From an uncultured Eubacteriales bacterium (GTDB taxonomy: Bacteria > Bacillota > Clostridia > Lachnospirales > Lachnospiraceae): a stretch of 5,592 nt of DNA. Position numbers and translations under genes: made by a program. The stretch is taken from assembly GCA_949286775.1 (NCBI GenBank), contig CASEDW010000106.1, positions 1 to 5,592 of the forward strand. The letters are read 5' to 3'. Shown piece by piece: positions 1-4,871 of this stretch. Numbering within the stretch: the stretch's first letter is position 1; every line of letters begins with the position of its first letter. The notes under the pieces were generated by a model that did not search any database, was not told the DNA's origin, and was given only the letters and a program-made list of their open reading frames with translations.

Positions 1-40
1 AAATATAATTCACGGATTAAATCAAAATTGAGCGCATAAA

Positions 41-86
41 AAGAATATTATTCTTAATAAAATTCAATAAATAGATTTTATTAAGA
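41..86. repeat. AT-rich overlapping inverted repeats upstream of gdhA
   Basis: Two inverted repeats overlap here. AAGAAT (41-46) and ATTCTT (50-55) flank 3 bases. TCTTAATAAAAT (52-63) and ATTTTATTAAGA (75-86) form a perfect 12-bp dyad with an 11-base spacer. They lie 9 bases upstream of the distal gdhA promoter candidate. They could be a regulator site or the remains of a terminator of the gene to the left, but no T-run follows on the + strand. A 12-bp perfect dyad is notable, yet the region is so AT-rich that chance is a real alternative. Confidence 0.4.
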
Positions 87-94
87 TAAAACCC

Positions 95-122
95 TTGTGA
101 ATGCGGGGATAAAAAATATAAT
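95..122 (+). promoter_or_regulatory. Candidate distal gdhA promoter
   Basis: TTGTGA (95-100) and a perfect TATAAT (117-122) are separated by 16 bp, a good sigma-A arrangement. Transcription would start near 129 and give a leader of about 95 bases that contains the palindrome at 132-160 as a hairpin. The call rests on consensus match only. Confidence 0.45.
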
Positions 123-131
123 TTAATTTAT

Positions 132-160
132 TTTGCAAGTTATAAAAAAAAACTTGCAAA
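132..160. promoter_or_regulatory. Perfect 10-bp inverted repeat over the gdhA -35 box (candidate operator)
   Basis: TTTGCAAGTT (132-141) and AACTTGCAAA (151-160) are exact reverse complements with an A-rich 9-base spacer. The right arm contains the whole -35 hexamer of the proximal promoter (154-159). Half-site centres are 19 bp apart, about two helical turns, which suits a dimeric repressor. No T-run follows, so it is not an intrinsic terminator. The arms do not fit the GlnR/TnrA consensus (TGTNAN7TNACA). The regulator cannot be named from the window. Confidence 0.5.
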
Positions 161-182
161 GGCTTTAACGAGATGCTACAAT
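154..182 (+). promoter_or_regulatory. Proximal gdhA promoter
   Basis: TTGCAA (154-159), a 17-bp spacer and TACAAT (177-182) match the sigma-A consensus. TGC directly before the -10 box (174-176) makes it an extended -10 promoter. Start of transcription is expected near 189, giving a short leader of about 35 bases. This is the most likely main promoter of gdhA. Confidence 0.7.
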
Positions 183-223
183 AAAAAACGAAATTTGCGG
201 AAACAGAATAGGAGGACATGACA

Positions 224-1570
224 ATGTCATATGTAGATGAAGTACTCGCGAAAGTAATAGAAAAAAACCCGGCTGAGCCGGAGTTTCATCAGGCTGTAAA
301 AGAGGTTCTTGACTCTATCAGACCTGTTGTAGACGCTAACGAAGAATTATACAGAAAAAACGCAATCTTAGAGAGACTTGTTGAGCCGGACAGACAGTTC
401 AAATTCAGAGTAGCATGGGTAGATGACAAAGGACAGGCACAGGTTAACACAGGTTACCGTGTACAGTTCAACAACTCTATCGGACCGTACAAGGGTGGTC
501 TCAGACTTCATCCTTCAGTTTATGCAGGCATCATCAAATTCCTCGGATTTGAGCAGGTATTCAAAAACTCTCTTACAGGACTTCCTATCGGAGGCGGTAA
601 GGGCGGATCTGACTTCGATCCTAAGGGAAAATCAGACCGCGAAGTTATGGCATTCTGCCAGGCGTTCATGACAGAGCTTGCAAAATATATCGGAGCTGAC
701 ATCGACGTACCTGCAGGAGATATCGGAACAGGCGCCCGTGAAATCGGATTTATGTACGGACAGTACAAACGCATCAAAAACCTTTATGAAGGAGTTCTCA
801 CAGGAAAGGGACTTTCATACGGCGGATCACTCGCGAGAACAGAAGCTACAGGATACGGACTTCTCTATCTTACAGAAGAGCTTCTTAAGATGAACAACAT
901 TGACATTGCCGGAAAAACATGCGCTGTTTCAGGATCAGGAAACGTTGCTATTTACGCTACAGAAAAAGCTCATCAGCTTGGAGCTAAAGTTGTTACATGC
1001 TCAGACTCTACAGGATGGGTATATGATCCGGACGGAATTGATGTTGCGGCTCTTAAAGAGATCAAAGAAGTAAAACGTGCCCGCCTTACAGAATATAAAA
1101 AATATCGTCCAAACGCAGAATATCATGACAAAGCTACTGAAGGAACAAATCAGTGGTCAGTTAAAGTTGATATCGCTCTTCCTTGCGCTACACAGAACGA
1201 GCTTAATCTCGAAGACGCTAAGGCTCTTGTTGCAAACGGAGTTATCGCTGTTTGCGAAGGCGCTAACATGCCTACAACACTTGAAGCTACAGAATATCTC
1301 CAGGAAAAAGGCGTAATCTTCGCTCCTGGAAAAGCTGCAAACGCAGGCGGCGTTGCTACTTCAGCGCTTGAAATGTCACAGAACTCAGAAAGACTCAGCT
1401 GGACATTTGAAGAAGTTGATTCTAAACTTAAAGGAATCATGGTTAACATCGCTCACAATATTTCTGACGCGGCTGAAAAATACGGAATGCCGGGAAATTA
1501 TGTAGCAGGCGCAAATATCGCAGGATTTGAAAAAGTCGTTGACGCTATGCTTGCTCAGGGCATTTGCTGA
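224..1570 (+). CDS. gdhA: Glutamate dehydrogenase, NADP-specific type (GdhA)
   Basis: This hexameric cytoplasmic enzyme makes L-glutamate from 2-oxoglutarate and ammonium using a reduced nicotinamide coenzyme. The product is 448 aa, the normal length of the bacterial short family. The N-terminal substrate domain carries the family lysines at about K90 (GPYKGG), K114 and K126 (GGGKGG) and the catalytic D166 (VPAGD). After removal of Met these become 89, 113, 125 and 165, as in the Clostridium symbiosum enzyme. The Rossmann domain has GSGNVA (237-242), and SDSTG (260-264) follows its second strand, as in NADP-dependent E. coli GdhA; the NAD enzyme of C. symbiosum has SGPDG there. The C-terminal EMSQNSERLSW block is intact. 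An ATG at 218 lies only 2 bases after AGGAGG (210-215); the ATG at 224 has an 8-base spacing and fits the family N-terminus, so it is preferred. Codon use is strongly biased, suggesting high expression. Confidence 0.96.
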   Translation: MSYVDEVLAKVIEKNPAEPEFHQAVKEVLDSIRPVVDANEELYRKNAILERLVEPDRQFKFRVAWVDDKGQAQVNTGYRVQFNNSIGPYKGGLRLHPSVYAGIIKFLGFEQVFKNSLTGLPIGGGKGGSDFDPKGKSDREVMAFCQAFMTELAKYIGADIDVPAGDIGTGAREIGFMYGQYKRIKNLYEGVLTGKGLSYGGSLARTEATGYGLLYLTEELLKMNNIDIAGKTCAVSGSGNVAIYATEKAHQLGAKVVTCSDSTGWVYDPDGIDVAALKEIKEVKRARLTEYKKYRPNAEYHDKATEGTNQWSVKVDIALPCATQNELNLEDAKALVANGVIAVCEGANMPTTLEATEYLQEKGVIFAPGKAANAGGVATSALEMSQNSERLSWTFEEVDSKLKGIMVNIAHNISDAAEKYGMPGNYVAGANIAGFEKVVDAMLAQGIC

Positions 1571-1737
1571 TATGATACTAAGGTCAAAATGTCAGACTTT
1601 TCATGCTTGCATGAAAATGACTGACTTTGAGACCTGCAAAACACCGAAAAGCAGCCATTTTTCAAAGAAAAATGTGCGAATTTGAGGTGTTTTAGGATTT
1701 CGGGAGTGCGAAGCACGGAGAAATCCGTAGTATCATA
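1571..1737. repeat. 167-bp nested palindromic intergenic element (MITE-like or structured 3' UTR)
   Basis: A perfect terminal inverted repeat, TATGATACTA (1571-1580) and TAGTATCATA (1728-1737), encloses three hairpins. Hairpin A (1582-1634) has a 9-bp core, TTTTCATGC/GCATGAAAA, extended by GTCAG/CTGAC and GGTC/GACC. Hairpin B (1638-1693) has AAAACACC/GGTGTTTT outside and CATTTTTC/GAAAAATG inside. Hairpin C (1695-1726) has GGATTTC/GAAATCC outside and GTGC-GAA-GCAC at the tip. Together they make a cloverleaf-like fold. No credible reading frame lies inside. It begins on the base after the gdhA stop codon and precedes the gdhA terminator, so it should be transcribed as gdhA 3' UTR. Terminal TA bases would suit a non-autonomous element using TA targets, but no transposase is present. 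Copy number cannot be judged from one window. Confidence 0.6.
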
Positions 1738-1785
1738 AGGTCAAAATACCTTTTGAACTCAACATCATAATATATTAAAATAAGT

Positions 1786-1821
1786 AGATACTCTACCGCA
1801 AATGGTAGGGTATCTTTTTTT
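1786..1821 (+). terminator. Intrinsic terminator of gdhA
   Basis: AGATACTCTACC (1786-1797) pairs with GGTAGGGTATCT (1804-1815) as a 12-bp stem with one G-U pair and a 6-base loop, followed at once by a run of seven T (1815-1821). It ends the gdhA transcript about 215 bases after the stop codon, downstream of the palindromic element. Confidence 0.9.
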
Positions 1822-1840
1822 CAATATCCGATTGCCAGAG

Positions 1841-1869
1841 TTGCGGCAAAACGCCGCCTGTGATAGAAT
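1841..1869 (+). promoter_or_regulatory. Candidate upstream murA promoter
   Basis: TTGCGG (1841-1846), a 17-bp spacer and TAGAAT (1864-1869) with TG one base before the -10 box (1861-1862) fit an extended -10 sigma-A promoter. The spacer holds a small GC dyad, GCGGC/GCCGC (1843-1847 and 1853-1857). It would act in tandem with the better promoter 42 bp downstream. Confidence 0.45.
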
Positions 1870-1882
1870 GCATATATTGATA

Positions 1883-1911
1883 TTTACAAAAGTACCGGCA
1901 TGATGTATAAT
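1883..1911 (+). promoter_or_regulatory. Main murA promoter
   Basis: TTTACA (1883-1888) and a perfect TATAAT (1906-1911) are spaced by exactly 17 bp. Transcription should start at about 1917-1919, giving a 5' UTR of about 55 bases that opens with a hairpin. Confidence 0.75.
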
Positions 1912-1914
1912 ACC

Positions 1915-1951
1915 TTCGAATTTTGCCTGGGAAGATCCTGGCGGATTCGAA
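1915..1951 (+). promoter_or_regulatory. Stem-loop at the predicted 5' end of murA mRNA
   Basis: TTCGAAT (1915-1921) is the exact complement of ATTCGAA (1945-1951). Inside, GCCTGGG (1925-1931) pairs with TCCTGGC (1936-1942) with one T-T mismatch and an AAGA loop. The dyad begins where transcription should start, so it may be a 5' stabilising hairpin or a repressor site. It ends 12 bases before the ribosome binding site (AGGGG, 1963-1967) and has no T-run, so it is not a terminator. Confidence 0.45.
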
Positions 1952-1972
1952 AATGATAAGACAGGGGTATAT

Positions 1973-3265
1973 ATGGAACAATATGTGATTAAGGGAGGAA
2001 TCCCTTTGACAGGAGAAGTTGAAATCGGAGGCGCAAAAAACGCTGCTCTGGCGATTTTGACTGAAGCTATCATGACAGACGATACCGTGACAATCGAAAA
2101 TATTCCCGATGTCAGTGACATAAATGCTTTACTGGGAGCGTTATCTTATATTGGCGCGACTGTTGACAGGATTGACAGACATACTGTAAGCATCAGCGGA
2201 GAAACTATCAAGTCTGTCAGTGTCGAGTATGAATTTATAAAGAAAATACGCGCTTCATATTATCTGCTTGGAGCCATGCTTGGAAAATATAAAAAAGCTG
2301 AAGTTCCGCTTCCCGGCGGATGTAACATCGGAAGCCGTCCTATAGATCAGCATCTTAAGGGGTTCCGTGCTCTCGGAGCCGTTATTCAGATAAAAAACGG
2401 TTGTATTCTTGCTGAAGCGACAAATCTTCATGGCGCGCATATTTATCTTGATATGGCGTCGGTAGGAGCTACCATAAATATTATGATGGCCGCGTCGCTG
2501 GCGACAGGGCGCACGATAATCGAAAATGCTGCAAGAGAACCGCATGTTGTAGACGCTGCGAATTTCCTGAACAGCATGGGAGCTAATATAAAAGGAGCAG
2601 GTACTGAAGTTATCCGTATCAAAGGCGTTGAAAAACTCCATGGAAGCACATATACAGTTGTTCCTGATATGATAGAGGCAGGAACATATATGGCGGCCAT
2701 CGCTGCTACAGGCGGCGACGCGATTGTTAAGAATGTTATTCCGAAACATCTCGAGGCTACATCAGCGAAACTTAAAGAGATGGGATGTATCATAGAGGAG
2801 ATGGACGACTCGATAAGAGTATCCGTCAATGGAAAACTTGGTAAAACCCACATAAAAACACAGCCTTATCCGGGATTTCCGACAGACATGCAGCCGCAGG
2901 TTGCGGCGGTTCTGTCGACATCAAAAGGTATCAGTATCGTTACTGAAAGCATTTTTGAAAACAGATTTAAGTATGCCGATGAATTGATGAGAATGGGAGC
3001 TAACATTAAAGTCGAAGGAAATACCGCTATAATCGACGGCGTTGAGCAGCTCACGGGCGCAAGAGTATGCGCGCCTGATTTGAGAGCGGGAGCGGCTCTT
3101 GTTATTGCCGGAATGATGGCTGAAGGAGTTACCGTTATCGACGATATAGTTTACATTCACAGAGGATACGAGGATTTTGATGAAAAACTTCGGGGACTCG
3201 GCGCTAAAATAGAAAGAGTAAACAGCGAAAAGGAAATACAAAAGTTTAAACTCGAAGTAGTCTGA
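1973..3265 (+). CDS. murA: UDP-N-acetylglucosamine 1-carboxyvinyltransferase (MurA, MurZ/MurA2 type)
   Basis: The cytoplasmic enzyme transfers enolpyruvate from phosphoenolpyruvate to UDP-GlcNAc, the first committed step of peptidoglycan synthesis. At 430 aa it is full length for the two-domain EPSP-synthase fold. Visible residues include the K22-N23 pair, the catalytic cysteine C117 in PGGCNIGSRP (115 in E. coli), D305 in FPTDMQ, R371 in DLRAG and R397 in HRGYE. The active-site Cys, rather than Asp, is the fosfomycin-sensitive form. The stretch from RASYYLLGAML to PIDQHLKG (93-129) resembles B. subtilis MurZ (MurAB) more than MurAA, so a second murA may exist elsewhere in the genome. The start is the ATG 5 bases after AGGGG (1963-1967). 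It has its own promoter and stands alone, with no mur or ftsW neighbours. Confidence 0.96.
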   Translation: MEQYVIKGGIPLTGEVEIGGAKNAALAILTEAIMTDDTVTIENIPDVSDINALLGALSYIGATVDRIDRHTVSISGETIKSVSVEYEFIKKIRASYYLLGAMLGKYKKAEVPLPGGCNIGSRPIDQHLKGFRALGAVIQIKNGCILAEATNLHGAHIYLDMASVGATINIMMAASLATGRTIIENAAREPHVVDAANFLNSMGANIKGAGTEVIRIKGVEKLHGSTYTVVPDMIEAGTYMAAIAATGGDAIVKNVIPKHLEATSAKLKEMGCIIEEMDDSIRVSVNGKLGKTHIKTQPYPGFPTDMQPQVAAVLSTSKGISIVTESIFENRFKYADELMRMGANIKVEGNTAIIDGVEQLTGARVCAPDLRAGAALVIAGMMAEGVTVIDDIVYIHRGYEDFDEKLRGLGAKIERVNSEKEIQKFKLEVV

Positions 3266-3297
3266 GGTGCAAAAAGGTTGACATATCAGGAATCTGT

Positions 3298-3323
3298 TGG
3301 GACAGTTTTTTGACTGTGTCCCA
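3298..3323 (+). terminator. Hairpin after murA, probable weak terminator
   Basis: T+GGG (3298-3301) pairs with CCC+A (3320-3323), and ACAGT (3302-3306) with ACTGT (3313-3317), leaving a 2-base bulge (3318-3319) and a T-rich loop. Only GATTTTGC follows (3331-3338), so the T-run is poor and somewhat distant. An alternative small hairpin, CTGT-TGGG-ACAG (3294-3305), is followed directly by six T (3306-3311). One of the two probably ends murA transcription; read-through toward metK is possible. Confidence 0.45.
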
Positions 3324-3340
3324 CCGGGCTGATTTTGCTC

Positions 3341-3369
3341 TTGACTATATAAGAACAAAGGTGTACATT
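3341..3369 (+). promoter_or_regulatory. metK promoter
   Basis: TTGACT (3341-3346), a 17-bp spacer and TACATT (3364-3369) form a good sigma-A promoter. Transcription should start near 3376, about 20 bases before the riboswitch, giving a leader of about 200 bases before the metK ATG. Confidence 0.7.
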
Positions 3370-3394
3370 GCTTAAAAGCAAATAAATATTGTTT

Positions 3395-3502
3395 TTCTCT
3401 TATTCAGAGTGGTGGAGGTACATAGGATCTGTGAAACCACGGCAACCCCCTTATTTAAGGGAAAGGTGCCAACCTGAGCGAAGAATTCGAACAATAAGAG
3501 GA
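3395..3502 (+). ncRNA. SAM-I riboswitch (S-box) aptamer
   Basis: The leader of metK carries the S-box core. P1 is formed by CTCTTATT (3397-3404) and AATAAGAG (3493-3500), with two further pairs outside. The motif CAGAGTGGTGGAGG (3405-3418) is the kink-turn side of P2, closed by GTGG/CCAC (3409-3412 and 3437-3440). GTGAAACCACGGCAACC (3431-3447) is the other conserved block. P3 is CCCTT/AAGGG (3448-3452 and 3457-3461), followed by AAAGGTGCCAA (3462-3472), and a short P4 is CGAA/TTCG (3479-3489). The SAM-I class binds S-adenosylmethionine. Bound P1 should hold 3493-3500 and leave the terminator at 3520-3546 free to form, shutting off metK when SAM is plentiful. Confidence 0.95.
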
Positions 3503-3519
3503 TTTGTTACTATTAATAC

Positions 3520-3546
3520 AGGTCCGCTTTGCGGACTTTATTTTTT
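3520..3546 (+). terminator. Riboswitch-controlled terminator in the metK leader
   Basis: GTCCGC (3522-3527) pairs with GCGGAC (3531-3536) around a TTT loop, with two more pairs at the base, followed by TTTATTTTTT (3537-3546). A competing antiterminator can be drawn: AAGAGGA (3496-3502) with TCCGCTT (3523-3529), six pairs and one mismatch. It shares bases with both P1 and the terminator stem, as needed for a SAM-dependent switch. Confidence 0.9.
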
Positions 3547-3578
3547 GCTTAAAATATTATAAAAATGAGGAGACAGTT

Positions 3579-4763
3579 ATGGAAAAAAGATTATTCACTT
3601 CAGAGTCTGTAACAGAAGGACATCCTGATAAGATCTGCGACGCGGTTTCGGACGCTATTCTTGACGCTCTTTACGAGCAGGATCCAATGAGCCGTGTTGC
3701 CTGCGAAACAGCCATCACAACAGGTCTTGTGCTTGTAATGGGTGAGATCACAACAAACGCGGTTATCGATTATCAGAAAATTGTAAGAGAAACTATCAGA
3801 GAAATCGGATATGACCGCGGTAAAAAAGGATTTGACTGCGACACATGCGGCGTTCTTGTAGCCATCGACAAACAGTCTACAGATATCGCTATGGGTGTTG
3901 ACAAAGCGCTTGAGGCTAAAGAGGGAGAACTTAAAGATGATCTCGACACAGGAGCGGGAGATCAGGGTATGATGTTCGGCTATGCCTGCACAGAGACAGA
4001 AGAACTTATGCCGTATCCGATCGCTCTTGCTCATAAGCTTACAAGAAAACTTGCGGAAGTGCGTAAAAACGGAACTCTTCCTTATCTTCGCGCTGATGGA
4101 AAGAGCCAGGTTACTGTTGAGTACGATGAGAACAACAACCCTGTAAGACTTGACGCCGTTGTTCTTTCAACACAGCATGGACCTGAAGTTTCTCAGGAGC
4201 AGATTCATGAAGACATTAAGAAATACGTATTCGATCCTGTTCTTCCAAAGAATATGATCGATGATAACACAAAATTCTACATCAACCCGACAGGACGTTT
4301 CGTAATCGGAGGACCTAACGGCGACTCGGGACTTACAGGACGTAAGATCATAGTTGATACATACGGCGGATACGCTCGTCACGGCGGCGGCGCTTTCTCA
4401 GGAAAAGACTGTACAAAGGTTGACCGTTCAGCAGCATATGCGGCTCGTTATGTGGCTAAGAATATAGTTGCGGCAGGTCTTGCTTCAAGATGCGAGATTC
4501 AGCTCTCATACGCTATCGGTGTTGCGCAGCCTACATCAGTTCAGGTTGAGACATTCGGCACAGGAAAACTTTCTGATACGGAACTTACAAAGATCGTTCG
4601 TGAGAACTTCGATCTTCGTCCGGCAGGAATCATTAAAATGCTCGACCTCAGAAGACCTATCTACAGACAGACAGCTGCTTACGGACATTTCGGACGTACA
4701 GATGTTGATCTTCCATGGGAGAAAACAGACAAAGCGGAAGCACTCAAGGCTTACCTTAAATAA
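3579..4763 (+). CDS. metK: S-adenosylmethionine synthetase (MetK)
   Basis: It makes S-adenosylmethionine from L-methionine and ATP, releasing phosphate and diphosphate, in the cytoplasm; family members are usually homotetramers. The 394-aa product has the usual three-domain length. Conserved motifs are GHPDK (14-18), GAGDQG (125-130, followed by MMFGYA) and the glycine-rich GGGAFSGKD loop (269-277) followed by KVDRSAAYAAR. The residue after SGKD is Cys278, where many MetK proteins have Pro. The start is the ATG 6 bases after GAGGAG (3567-3572). The frame is open upstream to a TTG at 3504, but that stretch is the riboswitch expression platform and is not coding. Expression should be repressed by SAM through the S-box leader. 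Codon use is strongly biased, as in gdhA. The gene appears monocistronic. Confidence 0.97.
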   Translation: MEKRLFTSESVTEGHPDKICDAVSDAILDALYEQDPMSRVACETAITTGLVLVMGEITTNAVIDYQKIVRETIREIGYDRGKKGFDCDTCGVLVAIDKQSTDIAMGVDKALEAKEGELKDDLDTGAGDQGMMFGYACTETEELMPYPIALAHKLTRKLAEVRKNGTLPYLRADGKSQVTVEYDENNNPVRLDAVVLSTQHGPEVSQEQIHEDIKKYVFDPVLPKNMIDDNTKFYINPTGRFVIGGPNGDSGLTGRKIIVDTYGGYARHGGGAFSGKDCTKVDRSAAYAARYVAKNIVAAGLASRCEIQLSYAIGVAQPTSVQVETFGTGKLSDTELTKIVRENFDLRPAGIIKMLDLRRPIYRQTAAYGHFGRTDVDLPWEKTDKAEALKAYLK

Positions 4764-4775
4764 TTTTATAAATCC

Positions 4776-4804
4776 GGAACCTCTGAATTTGGAGGTTCCT
4801 TTTT
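4776..4804 (+). terminator. Intrinsic terminator of metK
   Basis: GGAACCTC (4776-4783) pairs perfectly with GAGGTTCC (4792-4799), with a further T-G pair and a GAATTT loop, followed by five T (4800-4804). It begins 12 bases after the metK stop codon. Confidence 0.92.
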
Positions 4805-4805
4805 A

Positions 4806-4843
4806 GTGTTGTAAGATTATAATCAGAGTGATATCATCAACAC
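4806..4843 (+). promoter_or_regulatory. Candidate promoter region of the nitroreductase gene with flanking dyad
   Basis: A perfect TATAAT (4818-4823) lies between the metK terminator and the next gene, but the -35 position (about 4795-4800, GTTCCT) is poor and overlaps the terminator. GTGTTG (4806-4811) and CAACAC (4838-4843) are exact complements on either side of the -10 box, and TGATATCA (4829-4836) is a perfect palindrome near the expected start. A weak promoter needing an activator, or a repressor site, would explain this; chance is also possible. Confidence 0.35.
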
Positions 4844-4871
4844 AGAATCATGAAAGGAGTATCTTGTTCAT

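Noticed and set aside
218..223. gdhA start at ATG 218
   Set aside because: Only 2 bases separate it from AGGAGG. ATG 224 has an 8-base spacing and gives the family-like N-terminus.
1150..1449. Open frames on the minus strand inside gdhA, murA and metK (also 2255-2749, 2443-2853 and 3600-4034)
   Set aside because: They lie fully within strongly supported genes on the other strand and show no recognisable domain. Their translations look like antisense shadows.
1753..1781. Promoter-like TTGAAC-17-TAAAAT just before the gdhA terminator
   Set aside because: Transcription would begin at about 1788, inside the terminator stem, and yield only a tiny RNA. The match is likely chance in an AT-rich spacer, unless 5' end mapping shows otherwise.
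1765..2121. Minus-strand open frame across the gdhA-murA gap
   Set aside because: It runs through the terminator and both murA promoters, overlaps the start of murA, and its translation shows no family resemblance.
3278..3306. Perfect -35 hexamer TTGACA (3278-3283) behind murA
   Set aside because: No acceptable -10 box lies 16-18 bp downstream (GACAGT at 17 bp), and a good metK promoter exists at 3341-3369.
4468..4806. Second + strand frame in the 3' part of metK, running into its terminator
   Set aside because: It is a shifted-frame shadow of metK. The metK frame has intact motifs to its stop and a normal family length.
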